The notes below the pieces were generated by a model. The model saw only the letters and a program-made list of their open reading frames with translations, searched no databases and had not been told where the DNA came from. From assembly GCA_947652615.1 (NCBI GenBank), contig CANTDX010000006.1, positions 28,948 through 92,947 of the forward strand: a stretch of 64,000 bases of DNA. Direction: 5' to 3'. A program made the translations under genes and the position numbers. This document shows positions 26,938 through 35,568 of the stretch, one piece after another; within the stretch, counting starts at the first letter, position 1; the number at the start of each line of letters is the position of its first letter. The DNA is from an uncultured Dorea sp. (GTDB lineage: Bacteria; Bacillota; Clostridia; Lachnospirales; Lachnospiraceae).

Positions 26938-27423
26938 TTAGACTAGTACGTTCTGCTTACAGGAATATTCGTCCACGTCTACACGGATGACCGTGACGGC
27001 TTTCTCAAGCTTGGGATTGGTCTCGAATTCTGAGAAGTCTCTTCCGGTCTGATGCTTCATGATGACAGCTAGCGCCATTAACTTCTCGTCTGGCTCTGAG
27101 ACGATCGCAGCCTTGCCGCTTCCGATGATACTGGCATAGCGATAACTATATTGGCATGCCAGTGTCCCTTCCGTAAGCTCATGGCCGCAGTCCAGTTCGA
27201 TGCCGACCGCGGGATTGGAGCTGATCAGTTTAAGCTTGCGTCCTTCCCTTGCTCCATGGAAATATAGGATAAGACGGCCATCCTCGAAGCGGAATCCATA
27301 GTTCATCGGCACGATATAGACTCGTCTGTTCTCGTCAGTCATTCCAAGCCTGCATACCTTGCAAGACATAAGGATCTCCTGAATCCTGTCCATATCCTTA
27401 ACTTCTCTGTCTGTTCTTCTCAT
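26938..27423 (-). CDS. Pyridoxamine 5'-phosphate oxidase-like FMN protein (NimA-type)
   Basis: The 161-residue split-barrel flavin-binding protein carries VCRLGMTDENRRVYIVPMNYGFRFEDG, LYFHGAREGRKLKLI and VGIELDCGHELTEG, the pattern of the NimA/PNPOx-like family found widely in clostridia. Members bind FMN, and some reduce nitro-compounds; the role here is unknown. Translation may begin at the first ATG or at the internal MDRIQEIL ten residues later. The former is listed, as AAGGAGAAACCAAG precedes it. The gene is divergent from iorA and ends at a T-rich terminator. Confidence 0.85.
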   Translation of the reverse strand: MRRTDREVKDMDRIQEILMSCKVCRLGMTDENRRVYIVPMNYGFRFEDGRLILYFHGAREGRKLKLISSNPAVGIELDCGHELTEGTLACQYSYRYASIIGSGKAAIVSEPDEKLMALAVIMKHQTGRDFSEFETNPKLEKAVTVIRVDVDEYSCKQNVLV

Positions 27424-27549
27424 CTTGGTTTCTCCTTAATTCTTAAAGTTTCTCCGTAATATTCTACAGTAGATGCTTCTCCATTTCAATTTCAATTTAG
27501 GAAAAATGTTGAATTCTATAAATTAATGATTTAATCCGTGAAAGCAATA

Positions 27550-27558
27550 TGTTATACT
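27550..27558 (+). promoter_or_regulatory. Putative extended -10 promoter of iorAB-paaK-ACT
   Basis: TGT followed by TATACT (27553-27558) is an extended -10, 64 bases before the iorA start. The -35 position holds a poor hexamer (TTTAAT). Confidence 0.5.
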
Positions 27559-27621
27559 AAAAAAGTGTTTCAAAGAAACATGTTTTGGGCTTCTAAGAAA
27601 TACGAAAGGAAGGACGATAGA

Positions 27622-29376
27622 ATGTCAGAAATGAAGAAAGTTATTATGCTGGGCAATGAAGCTATTGCCAGAGGCGCCTATGAGGCAGGAGTCAAGGTAT
27701 CTGCCGCGTATCCGGGTACACCAAGCACCGAGATCAGCGAGTATCTGGTACAGTACAAGGACGATCTGTACTGTGAGTGGTCCCCCAATGAGAAGGTAGC
27801 AGCCGAGGTGGCGGTCGGAGCGTCTGTAGTCGGAGTGCGAGCCATGTGCTGTATGAAGCATGTTGGGTTCAATGTGGCGGCGGATCCGGCATACACGGTA
27901 TCTTATATGGGAGTGAACGGCGGTCTTGTCATTGTAGTGGCGGATGACCCGGGGCTCTACAGCTCCCAGAACGAACAAGATACCAGGATGGTGGCGCGGG
28001 CGGCACAGCTCCCAGTGCTGGAACCGGCAGACAGTTCAGAAGCGAAGGAGTTCATGAAGCAGGCATTTGAATTGAGCGAGCAGTTCGACCGTCCCTTCGT
28101 GTTCCGCACGACTACCAGGCTTGCACATTCCCAGGGAGTCGTGGAACTGAGGGAGCGTAAGCAAATAGAGGATAAGCCCTATGAGAAAGATATCCGCAAG
28201 ACTGTCATGATGCCGGGCAATGCCAAGCTTCGGCATATTGAGATAGAGAAGCGTAACCTGGAGCTTGCCGAAGCAGCCAATACTCTCCCCATTAACAAGG
28301 TGGAGATGAAGGATACGAAGATCGGAGTCATTACCAGCGGGATTCCTTACCAGTATGTGAAGGAAGCGCTGCCGGACGCTTCGGTGCTGAAGCTTGGAAT
28401 GGTTAATCCGCTGCCAAGGAAGCTGATCGAAGATTTTGCCTCCAGGGTAGAAGAATTATATATTATAGAGGAATTAGACCCAGTGATCGAAGAACAGGTG
28501 AAGTCCTGGGGAATCAGGGCCGTGGGGAAGGAGATCTTCACGGTGCAGGGAGAATACAGCGCCAACATGATCCGCAGGGCAGTTCTTGGAGAGGAGCCAA
28601 ACTTTAAGACGCCTGCACAGGTTCCGGTAAGACCGCCTATCCTGTGTCCGGGATGCCCTCACAGGAGCGTCTACTATGTGGTGAAGAAGTTAGGGCTTCA
28701 TGTGGCGGGAGATATCGGATGTTATACGCTGGGAGCCGTTGCACCGCTTGGCGTGGTCGACACGACGGTCTGTATGGGTTCCAGCATCTCCAGCCTTCAC
28801 GGCATGGAGAAGGCCAAAGGGAAAGATTACATAAAGAACTGGGTTGCAGCCATCGGAGATTCCACCTTCCTGCATACGGGTATCAATTCCCTGATGAACA
28901 TGGTATATAACAATGCCACCGGTACGGTTCTGATTCTGGACAATTCGACGACCGGAATGACCGGGCATCAGGATCATGCGGCGACCGGCAGGACCCTGCA
29001 GGGAGATCCGGCTTATGCCATTGATATCCAGGGGCTTTGCCGGGCTGTCGGCGTGAAGCATGTGACCGAGGTCAACGCATTCGATCTTGAGACGCTGGAG
29101 AAGACGATCAAGGAAGAGACGGCGAGAGACGAAGTCTCTGTGATCATCACGAAGACGCCTTGTGTATTGCTCAGCAAAGGAAAGAAACCGTTGTACATCG
29201 CACATGAAGACAAGTGCAGGAAATGCGGCATGTGTATGAAGCCGGGATGTCCCGCCATGACAAGAAGAGAGAACGGGAGCATCCGCATTGACGACACCAT
29301 GTGTACCGGCTGCGGGCTTTGCATGGATCTGTGCAGATTCGGGGCTATAGAATTAGTAAAGGCAGGTGACAGATAA
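27622..29376 (+). CDS. iorA: Indolepyruvate ferredoxin oxidoreductase, alpha subunit
   Basis: The 584-residue subunit has the pyrimidine domain AYPGTPSTEISEYL and KVAAEVAVGAS. A thiamine-diphosphate domain (CPGCPHRSVYYVVKKLG, then GDIGCYTLG and GDSTFLHTGI) follows. Two [4Fe-4S] motifs lie at the C-terminus (CRKCGMCMKPGCP and CTGCGLCMDLCRFG). With IorB it oxidatively decarboxylates indolepyruvate and other aryl-pyruvates to aryl-acetyl-CoA, reducing ferredoxin. The start at 27622 follows GAAAGGAAGG; the in-frame ATG at 27538 lies upstream of the probable -10 and is rejected. The iorA stop overlaps the iorB start by one base. Confidence 0.96.
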   Translation: MSEMKKVIMLGNEAIARGAYEAGVKVSAAYPGTPSTEISEYLVQYKDDLYCEWSPNEKVAAEVAVGASVVGVRAMCCMKHVGFNVAADPAYTVSYMGVNGGLVIVVADDPGLYSSQNEQDTRMVARAAQLPVLEPADSSEAKEFMKQAFELSEQFDRPFVFRTTTRLAHSQGVVELRERKQIEDKPYEKDIRKTVMMPGNAKLRHIEIEKRNLELAEAANTLPINKVEMKDTKIGVITSGIPYQYVKEALPDASVLKLGMVNPLPRKLIEDFASRVEELYIIEELDPVIEEQVKSWGIRAVGKEIFTVQGEYSANMIRRAVLGEEPNFKTPAQVPVRPPILCPGCPHRSVYYVVKKLGLHVAGDIGCYTLGAVAPLGVVDTTVCMGSSISSLHGMEKAKGKDYIKNWVAAIGDSTFLHTGINSLMNMVYNNATGTVLILDNSTTGMTGHQDHAATGRTLQGDPAYAIDIQGLCRAVGVKHVTEVNAFDLETLEKTIKEETARDEVSVIITKTPCVLLSKGKKPLYIAHEDKCRKCGMCMKPGCPAMTRRENGSIRIDDTMCTGCGLCMDLCRFGAIELVKAGDR

Positions 29377-29954
29377 TGGCGGCGAAGAATATTATGATCG
29401 TCGGAGTCGGAGGGCAGGGTACGCTTCTGACCAGCAGGATATTGGGCGGGCTTGCCACCGCAGGCGGATATGATGTGAAGCTCTCGGAGGTACACGGAAT
29501 GGCGCAGAGAGGCGGAAGCGTGGTGACATTCGTCCGCTATGGAGAGAAAGTGGCGGAGCCGATCGTGGAGGAAGGACAGGCAGACGTGCTGATCGCTTTT
29601 GAGAGGTTAGAAGCTCTTAGGTATGCGCATTTCCTCAAAGAAGACGGAGCGCTGATCGTCAACGACTGGCGGATCGATCCGATACCGGTCGTGATTGGTG
29701 CGGCCGAGTATCCGGAAGGAATTATTGAGACTTTGAAAAAAGATTACAAGGTCTATACGGTAAATGCGACAGAAGAATCGAAGAAGCTTGGCAATCCCAG
29801 AGTGTTCAATCTGATCGTCCTGGGAATTGCAGCGCAGCATATGGATTTTACTGTAGAAGAGTGGTATGACGTGATTGAGCGCACCGTACCGCCCAAGACG
29901 ATCGATATCAACAAAAAGGCCTTTGACGTGGGCTATCATCTTGTGTCTGAGTGA
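29376..29954 (+). CDS. iorB: Indolepyruvate ferredoxin oxidoreductase, beta subunit
   Basis: The 192-residue gamma-type domain subunit begins NIMIVGVGGQGTLLTSRILG and contains SEVHGMAQRGGSVVTFVRYG, the hallmark of the 2-oxoacid:ferredoxin oxidoreductase gamma/beta domain that binds CoA. It pairs with IorA in an alpha2beta2 enzyme in the cytoplasm. The start codon shares one base with the iorA stop. The stop lies 21 bases before the CoA ligase gene. Confidence 0.96.
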   Translation: MAAKNIMIVGVGGQGTLLTSRILGGLATAGGYDVKLSEVHGMAQRGGSVVTFVRYGEKVAEPIVEEGQADVLIAFERLEALRYAHFLKEDGALIVNDWRIDPIPVVIGAAEYPEGIIETLKKDYKVYTVNATEESKKLGNPRVFNLIVLGIAAQHMDFTVEEWYDVIERTVPPKTIDINKKAFDVGYHLVSE

Positions 29955-29975
29955 TTGGGAAAGGAGTATGAAAAT

Positions 29976-31307
29976 ATGGCGAAAATAGCATTAGAGAACT
30001 GGAATGAGACGATCAGAGATCCGAAGATCGAGTGTATGAGCAGAGACGAGATGAGCGCTCTTCAGGGGGAGCGTCTCGTGAAGCAGGTGAAGAATGTATA
30101 CGAGCATGTGGAATTCTACCGTAAGAAAATGGATGGGCTGGGAGTAGAGCCGGGCGATATTAAAGGAATCGAAGATATCACCAAGCTTCCGTTCACGACC
30201 AAGGAAGATCTGAGGGATAATTATCCCTTCGGACTTCTCGCGGTTCCAAAGGAGAAGATCGCCAGGGTACAGGGAACATCCGGGACGACCGGCAAGCTTA
30301 CCCTTGCTTCATACACGCAGAATGACGTGGACGTGTGGGGAGAATGCGTGGCAAGGGGTCTTACTATGGCGGGACTGAATTCGTCAGACCGCATTCATGT
30401 ATGCTATGGTTACGGGCTGTTCACCGGAGGAATGGGGCTTGACCTTGGGGCACAGGCTCTTGGGGCGATGGCGATCCCCATGTCTTCCGGCAATACCAAG
30501 CGTCAGTTGATGTGTATGGAGGATTTCGGTGCAACTGCATTCGCATGTACGCCGTCTTATGCGCTTTATCTTGCAGAAGCGGCGCAGGAAGCCGGAGTCG
30601 TAGACCGTCTTCAGATCAGGGCAAGCATCAACGGTGCAGAGCCGTGGACGGATGAGATGCGCAAGAAGATCGAGGATATCTTACATATCAACAGCTTCGA
30701 TATCTATGGTCTGTGTGAGATTACGGGACCGGGCGTTGCCATGGATTGTATCCATCACAAGGGGCTCCACGTATATGAGGATTATTTCTATCCGGAGATC
30801 CTGAACCCGGCAGACCAGTCTGCATGCGGGGACGGCGAGACGGGAGAGCTTGTATTCACGACCCTGGCCAAAGAAGGTATGCCGCTTCTCCGTTACAGAA
30901 CGAAGGATCTTACCAGTATGGAGCATAGTATCTGTGAATGTGGGAGAACACTTCCAAGGATCCAGAAGTTCACCGGACGTACGGACGATATGAAGGTCAT
31001 CCGCGGCGTCAATGTATTCCCGACACAGGTAGAGACCGCGCTTCTGTCCATGGGCGGCGGCGTAGCACCTCACTATATGCTGATCGTTGACAGGGAGAAC
31101 AACCTGGATGTCCTGACTGTAATGGTAGAAGTAGACGAGAAATATTTCTCAGATGAGATCCGTAAGCTGGACAGTCTGAAGAATAAGGTCGGAGCGGTTC
31201 TGAAGCAGGCGCTGGGCGTATCTGTAAGAGTGAAGCTTGTCGAGCCCAAGACGATCCAGAGAAGCGAAGGCAAAGCAAAACGTGTCATTGATAACAGAGA
31301 GCTGTAA
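29976..31307 (+). CDS. paaK: Phenylacetate-CoA ligase (aryl-acetate CoA ligase)
   Basis: The 443-residue AMP-forming ligase has the PaaK pattern: LPFTTKEDLRDNYPFGLLAV, the ATP loop GTSGTTGK, FDIYGLCEITGPG, YRTKDLT and the C-terminal FTGRTDDMKVIRGVNVFPTQ. With IorAB it links aryl-acetyl-CoA and aryl-acetate. In anaerobes the reverse direction could yield ATP from oxidation of aromatic amino acids (inference). The start is the ATG at 29976 after GGGAAAGGAG; a TTG at 29955 in frame is rejected. Confidence 0.94.
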   Translation: MAKIALENWNETIRDPKIECMSRDEMSALQGERLVKQVKNVYEHVEFYRKKMDGLGVEPGDIKGIEDITKLPFTTKEDLRDNYPFGLLAVPKEKIARVQGTSGTTGKLTLASYTQNDVDVWGECVARGLTMAGLNSSDRIHVCYGYGLFTGGMGLDLGAQALGAMAIPMSSGNTKRQLMCMEDFGATAFACTPSYALYLAEAAQEAGVVDRLQIRASINGAEPWTDEMRKKIEDILHINSFDIYGLCEITGPGVAMDCIHHKGLHVYEDYFYPEILNPADQSACGDGETGELVFTTLAKEGMPLLRYRTKDLTSMEHSICECGRTLPRIQKFTGRTDDMKVIRGVNVFPTQVETALLSMGGGVAPHYMLIVDRENNLDVLTVMVEVDEKYFSDEIRKLDSLKNKVGAVLKQALGVSVRVKLVEPKTIQRSEGKAKRVIDNREL

Positions 31308-31322
31308 GAGGAGGTAGATACC

Positions 31323-31766
31323 ATGGGTGTAAGCAATACAATTCAGCAATTGTCAGTTTTTTTGGAGAACAGAGAAGGACGTCTTGATGATGTATTAAAG
31401 GTTCTGGCAGAAAAGGATGTGAATATCGTGGCTCTGAGCCTTGCGGACACTTCCGACTATGGAATGCTGCGTATGATCGTTTCCGATCCTGCTAAGGGGC
31501 GTCAGGCGCTTAAGGAGGCAGGAATTACGGCGATGCTCACCGACGTGGTAGCGCTTCGGGTGCCGCATGCGACAGGATCGTTGAGCAAGGCCATGCATCA
31601 GATCGTAGAAGGCAAGGTCAACGTAGAATATATGTATGCATTTGCCAATGGAAATGACGCTGCGGCAGTATTGAAGAGCGATGCTCCTGAGAGGGTGGTC
31701 GACATCCTGAAGGGCAGCGGCTTCGATGTATACAGCGCCGGCGAGGCATATCGCGCCAATCAGTAA
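31323..31766 (+). CDS. Tandem ACT-domain protein
   Basis: The 147-residue protein has two ACT-like domains. The first (about 7-70) has QLSVFLENREGRLDDVLKVLAEKDVNIVALSLAD; the second (about 74-140) has VEGKVNVEYMYAFANGNDAAAVLKSDAPERVVDIL. ACT domains bind amino acids and regulate enzymes. Proteins like this commonly follow paaK in iorAB-paaK clusters, so it may sense an aromatic amino acid to control the pathway (inference). An AGAGGAGG ribosome site is present, and a terminator follows. Confidence 0.88.
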   Translation: MGVSNTIQQLSVFLENREGRLDDVLKVLAEKDVNIVALSLADTSDYGMLRMIVSDPAKGRQALKEAGITAMLTDVVALRVPHATGSLSKAMHQIVEGKVNVEYMYAFANGNDAAAVLKSDAPERVVDILKGSGFDVYSAGEAYRANQ

Positions 31767-31783
31767 ATCTGAACAGATCTAAG

Positions 31784-31809
31784 GGGTACGGGAAACTTCC
31801 TGTACCCTA
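31784..31809 (+). terminator. Intrinsic terminator of the iorAB-paaK-ACT operon
   Basis: GGGTACGGGAA (31784-31794) pairs with TTCCTGTACCC (31797-31807), with one G-U pair and a 2-base spacer. The following bases are TATTGCTTTT, a mediocre T-tract that doubles as the -35 of the ferritin promoter. Confidence 0.7.
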
Positions 31810-31838
31810 TTGCTTTTCATTTATGCAGCGTGTATAAT
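31810..31838 (+). promoter_or_regulatory. Promoter of the ferritin gene
   Basis: TTGCTT (31810-31815), a 17-base spacer and TATAAT (31833-31838) lie 36 bases before the ferritin ATG. No copy of the iron-regulator palindrome found at the feo locus is seen here. Confidence 0.8.
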
Positions 31839-31873
31839 AGACGAGTATTATTTAACAAAGGAGGATATATAGC

Positions 31874-32386
31874 ATGCTAGATAAAAAAGTAGTAGAATTA
31901 CTGAATCAGCAGGTGAATAAAGAGTTCTATTCTGCATATCTGTATCTGGATTTTTCTAATTATTATTATGACCACGGATTAGATGGATTTGGCAACTGGT
32001 ATAAGATCCAGGCGCAGGAGGAGAGAGACCACGCCATGCTGTTCATCCAGTATTTGCAGAATAACGGAGAGAAGGTAGAGTTAGAGGCGATCGACAAGCC
32101 GGGAGTTTCTTTAGAGAGCGCGAAGGCTGTGCTTGCGGAAGGACTGAAGCACGAGCAGTATGTGACGAGCCTGATCCACACCATCTATGATGCGGCATAT
32201 TCTGTGAAGGATTTCCGTACCATGCAGTTCTTAGATTGGTTTGTGAAGGAACAGGGAGAGGAAGAGACGAATGCGGATAATCTGGTGAAGAAGTTCGAGC
32301 TGTTCGGCGACGATCCTAAGAGCCTCTATATGCTGGATAATGAGCTTGGGGCGCGTGTGTACTCCGCACCGTCGCTGGTACTTTAA
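31874..32386 (+). CDS. ftnA: Ferritin (non-heme iron storage)
   Basis: The 170-residue four-helix ferritin has ferroxidase-centre residues in EFYSAYLYLDFSNYY, the EERDHAMLFIQYLQ motif and KEQGEEETNADNLV near the third and fourth helices. It stores iron as ferric mineral inside a 24-mer shell. It has its own good promoter and an AAAGGAGG ribosome site. It is followed at once by a Bfd-like ferredoxin gene, an arrangement that suggests a storage and release pair. Confidence 0.95.
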   Translation: MLDKKVVELLNQQVNKEFYSAYLYLDFSNYYYDHGLDGFGNWYKIQAQEERDHAMLFIQYLQNNGEKVELEAIDKPGVSLESAKAVLAEGLKHEQYVTSLIHTIYDAAYSVKDFRTMQFLDWFVKEQGEEETNADNLVKKFELFGDDPKSLYMLDNELGARVYSAPSLVL

Positions 32387-32388
32387 TC

Positions 32389-32574
32389 ATGAACCGTAGG
32401 AAAGTGATCTGTTCATGCCGGAATGTGACGAAAGGCGATATCGCGGATGCGGTGAAAGACGGCGCCGATTCCTTCAAGCAGGTGAAGAAGCTGACAAAGG
32501 TCGGAAAAGGCTGCGGCAAGTGTAAGAAGAAGGCTAAGAAGCTGACGAAGAAATTATTAAAAGAAAGGGCATGA
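32389..32574 (+). CDS. Bfd-like [2Fe-2S]-binding protein
   Basis: The 61-residue protein has cysteines C8-x-C10 and C42-x2-C45. The 31-residue gap is the exact spacing of bacterioferritin-associated ferredoxin (BFD fold). The rest is an unusual lysine-rich tail (KKKAKKLTKKLLK). Bfd proteins bind bacterioferritin and reduce its core so iron can leave. Here the partner would be the adjacent non-heme ferritin, which is an inference. Start lies 2 bases after the ferritin stop, so co-expression is nearly certain. Confidence 0.85.
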   Translation: MNRRKVICSCRNVTKGDIADAVKDGADSFKQVKKLTKVGKGCGKCKKKAKKLTKKLLKERA

Positions 32575-33323
32575 TGGCTGTGGACAAGAGGAAACAGACG
32601 CTTGAGAAGCTGCGAAGTTCGGAGGCGGTTTATGTTCTGATGTCCGGCGGAACGAAGCTGCCCTATGTAGAATGTGACTCTGATACATATGACGATCAGA
32701 TTCTGGTATTCTGCAGAGAAGCGGACGCAAGGAACAGGATGGCGGCGCTTATAGCTGAGAAGAATCCTGTACAGACCGTTAAGGTTGAGAAGAAGAGCTT
32801 TCTGATATTTTACACAAGCCTGTATCCTATGGGGGTGAACTGTATCGTAGTGGACGACGGAACTTCGGAGAGGATTGCGGTGCAGTTGAATGAACTGATC
32901 TCAAGGAACAGCCCGGATCAGCTTCCCAAGGGTCAGGTATGGGTGGAGAACCCGGCTTTGAACCTTACCGCGATCTATTTCATGCAGGAACTTCACAAGA
33001 ACCGCGGACAAGGTATGACAGAAGAGATGAAGGAATTGTACGAAGAGATGATGGCTCATCTCGGACGCGGGCGGTTTATCTTCGCGGTCAGGAAAGACAA
33101 GGGGATTCCGGCGCTTAAGGGGAAGGACGGAGAGCTGTACCAGCCGCTTTTTACGGATATCCAGGAATTCGGGAAATTCAACAGACAGAACCAGTTCCGT
33201 GCGATGGTAGTTGAAGCAGATAAGATCCTGAACCTGATACCGGCAGGAAGCGCCGGCATTGTGCTTAACCCCATGGGAGTCAACGTCCAGTTTAAGATGG
33301 CGAAGACATCACAGAATCAATAG
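32571..33323 (+). CDS. SseB-like domain protein
   Basis: The 250-residue protein has an N-terminal SseB-type domain (AVYVLMSGGTKLPYVECD...ILVFCREADARNRM, about 15-120). A C-terminal region ends LYQPLFTDIQEFGKFNRQNQFRAMVVEADKI...GIVLNPMGVNVQF (about 185-245), matching SseB N- and C-terminal domain patterns. Function is unknown in Firmicutes. The ATG overlaps the Bfd-like stop (ATGA). No signal peptide is present. It shares the ferritin transcript and is followed by a terminator. Confidence 0.8.
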   Translation: MMAVDKRKQTLEKLRSSEAVYVLMSGGTKLPYVECDSDTYDDQILVFCREADARNRMAALIAEKNPVQTVKVEKKSFLIFYTSLYPMGVNCIVVDDGTSERIAVQLNELISRNSPDQLPKGQVWVENPALNLTAIYFMQELHKNRGQGMTEEMKELYEEMMAHLGRGRFIFAVRKDKGIPALKGKDGELYQPLFTDIQEFGKFNRQNQFRAMVVEADKILNLIPAGSAGIVLNPMGVNVQFKMAKTSQNQ

Positions 33324-33346
33324 AATGAATAGAACTCCGGAAAGTG

Positions 33347-33380
33347 AAAAAGACCAGATAACTGAGTTACCTGGTCTTTT
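33347..33380 (+). terminator. Intrinsic terminator after the ferritin operon
   Basis: Arms 33347-33362 and 33366-33380 (AAAAGACCAG / CTGGTCTTTT) pair with one mismatch over 15 bases and a short loop. It can work on both strands and lies between convergent genes. Confidence 0.85.
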
Positions 33381-33482
33381 CCATAACCTCAATTACATGT
33401 AGTGCTTTTAGATATCTAAATCATGTAGCTATTTAATATATAAAAGGTACATTTAATTTACGATTAAAAGAATTGCATTAAA

Positions 33483-33680
33483 TTAAATCTTTGTTACATT
33501 CACGGCTTGAGGTCCCTTGGATCCCTCAGTTACATCGTACTCAACATCCTGACCCTCATCCAAAGACTTGAAGCCTTCCATGTTCAACCCGGAGTAGTGT
33601 ACGAATACATCATTGCCGGTTTCATCAGAAATGAAACCATAACCCTTTTGGTTGTTGAACCATTTCACTGTACCTTTCAT
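33483..33680 (-). CDS. Cold-shock domain protein (CspA family)
   Basis: The 65-residue OB-fold nucleic-acid chaperone has RNP1 KGYGFIS and RNP2 DVFVHYS, full length for the family. It binds single-stranded RNA/DNA and melts RNA structures at low temperature. The mRNA leader of about 65-70 bases carries an inverted repeat (see separate entry), and a strong TGGAGG site precedes the ATG. It is a single-gene unit on the minus strand. Confidence 0.95.
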   Translation of the reverse strand: MKGTVKWFNNQKGYGFISDETGNDVFVHYSGLNMEGFKSLDEGQDVEYDVTEGSKGPQAVNVTKI

Positions 33681-33722
33681 GACAATACCTCCATAATAAA
33701 ATTAATTAGAAACACTGCATCC

Positions 33723-33752
33723 ATAAAACAAATCTATAGATAACTGTTTTAT
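33723..33752 (-). promoter_or_regulatory. Inverted repeat in the cold-shock gene leader
   Basis: ATAAAACA (33723-33730) and TGTTTTAT (33745-33752) can form an 8-bp stem around a loop that contains the palindrome ATCTATAGAT. It starts right at the predicted transcription start, as expected of a temperature-responsive leader fold. The fold is not verified. Confidence 0.45.
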
Positions 33753-33781
33753 AGACTAGCATATAATTATAAAAGCGTCAA
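33753..33781 (-). promoter_or_regulatory. Promoter of the cold-shock gene
   Basis: On the minus strand TTGACG (33776-33781), a 17-base spacer and TAGTCT (33753-33758) preceded by TGC form an extended -10 promoter, about 73 bases from the start codon. An alternative TATAAT lies inside the spacer. Confidence 0.6.
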
Positions 33782-33846
33782 TAGATTTAGCAATCTTTTT
33801 ACTATTTTTTTGGGAAAAAACGGTTTTTTAAGGGATATCATTTCAC

Positions 33847-33875
33847 TTGACGAAACAGATGTAAGAGTGTAAAGT
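33847..33875 (+). promoter_or_regulatory. Promoter of ptsI
   Basis: TTGACG (33847-33852), a 17-base spacer and TAAAGT (33870-33875) lie 52 bases before the ptsI ATG. Confidence 0.6.
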
Positions 33876-33926
33876 ATACATAGACAGATGAAGATAAAAT
33901 CATTGGGATAACAGAGGAATAAGAGT

Positions 33927-35552
33927 ATGATTACATTGACGGGGAAAAAAGTATCCGAAGGGATTGCCATCGGCAAATTATCCTTTTATAAGAGAGATTC
34001 AAAAGAGATCCGCCGTATCTATGTAAAGGATGTTGAGAAAGAGGTACAGCGTTTTCAGAAGGCAAGGCAGAAGGCGCTGCAGGAGTTAAGGGAACTCTGT
34101 GAGAATGCCGCGAAGGAAGTCGGCGAGGCCAATGCCGCGATTTTTGAGATGCAGCAGATGGTGCTTGATGACCGGGATCTGGTGGATAAGATCACGAATA
34201 TCATCGTAGAACAGAAACTGAATGCAGAGTATGCCATCCAGAATGCCGCAGAGCATTTTATCTCAACGGCAGTGACGGCAGATAAGAATTATGTACAGGG
34301 GCATGACGCGGATGTCAAGGATGTGACGAACCGTCTTATGCGGACCCTGGCCAGAGGATGGAAGGATAAGATGCTGATGGACGAGCCGTTCGTGCTGGCT
34401 GCCGGAGAGTTATATCCAAGCGAAGCCGTGCAGCTCGATAAGACGAAGGTTCTTGGATTCGTCACCAGATATGGAACGATTAATTCCCACACGGCGGTGC
34501 TAGCCCGGACGAAGGGGATCCCCTCGGTGATCGGGCTTGGAGAGGCGCTCAAGAAGGATTATGAAGGGAAGACGATCATCATAGACGGTTTCGAGGGTAA
34601 GATCTATATCGAGCCGGACTACACGACGATCACCAAGATGCGGCAGAAGCAGGATGCCAATCACACGCAGGTGCAGAACTTAGAGAGGCTTAAGGGGAAG
34701 GAGAATATCACCCAGAGCGGACAGAAAATTGACGTCTGTGCGAATATCGGCAACAGAGAGGACATTGAGAATGTACTGAGGTGTGATGCCGGAGGAATTG
34801 GATTATTCAGGAGTGAATTCTTGTATATGGAGAGCGGCACCAAGCCGCCTACCGAGGAGTATCAGTTTCAGGTATATAAGCTGGCGGCAGAGTCCATGGG
34901 GATCAAGAAGGTGGTGATCCGGACGGCTGATCTTGGCGGGGAGAAGACAGCAGAGTGTCTGGATCTTGGCACGGACCCCAATCCAGCCATCGGATACCGG
35001 GGAATCAGGGTGTCGCTTGATAAGGACGAGGTGTTCAAGACCCAGCTTCGAGCCATACTCCGTGCATCGGCTTTCGGGAACCTGTCTATCATGTTTCCGA
35101 TGATCACTTCTATAGAAGAAGTGAGAACGGCGAAACTGATGCTTGAGAAAGCGAAGAAGGAGTTGAAGAACGAGAAGACGGCTTTTGACGAGGACATTCC
35201 GGTAGGGGTTATGATCGAGACTCCGGCGGCGGTTATGATCAGCGGCGAACTGGCGAGAGAAGTGGATTTCTTCAGTATCGGGACGAATGACCTTCTCCAG
35301 CTTACGTTGGGAATGGACCGGCAGAACAGCAGGCTTGACCGGTATTATAATCCACATCACTCGGCGATCCTCAAGATGATCCGGATCATTACCAACAATG
35401 TACATCTGGAAGAGAAGCATATCAGTATATGCGGAGATCTTGCAGCAGACCTGGATCTTACGGAATATCTGATCCAGATAGGGATTGACGAGCTGTCGGT
35501 TGCGCCGAACCAGGTGCTCGCCCTCAGGAAGAAGATCAGAGAGATACAGTAA
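33927..35552 (+). CDS. ptsI: Phosphoenolpyruvate-protein phosphotransferase (PTS enzyme I)
   Basis: The 541-residue enzyme I has the N-terminal HPr-binding helical domain, the phospho-histidine H188 in [15 protein letters not shown], and the PEP-binding barrel with [25 protein letters not shown] and MIETPAAV. The C-terminal active cysteine is in [10 protein letters not shown]. It moves phosphate from PEP to HPr to drive sugar uptake. No ptsH is adjacent, so HPr is encoded elsewhere. Length is slightly below the usual 570 residues, but all motifs are present. moaC follows within 20 bases. Confidence 0.95.
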   Translation: MITLTGKKVSEGIAIGKLSFYKRDSKEIRRIYVKDVEKEVQRFQKARQKALQELRELCENAAKEVGEANAAIFEMQQMVLDDRDLVDKITNIIVEQKLNAEYAIQNAAEHFISTAVTADKNYVQGHDADVKDVTNRLMRTLARGWKDKMLMDEPFVLAAGELYPSEAVQLDKTKVLGFVTRYGTINSHTAVLARTKGIPSVIGLGEALKKDYEGKTIIIDGFEGKIYIEPDYTTITKMRQKQDANHTQVQNLERLKGKENITQSGQKIDVCANIGNREDIENVLRCDAGGIGLFRSEFLYMESGTKPPTEEYQFQVYKLAAESMGIKKVVIRTADLGGEKTAECLDLGTDPNPAIGYRGIRVSLDKDEVFKTQLRAILRASAFGNLSIMFPMITSIEEVRTAKLMLEKAKKELKNEKTAFDEDIPVGVMIETPAAVMISGELAREVDFFSIGTNDLLQLTLGMDRQNSRLDRYYNPHHSAILKMIRIITNNVHLEEKHISICGDLAADLDLTEYLIQIGIDELSVAPNQVLALRKKIREIQ

Positions 35553-35568
35553 CGAGGAGATTGAATAT

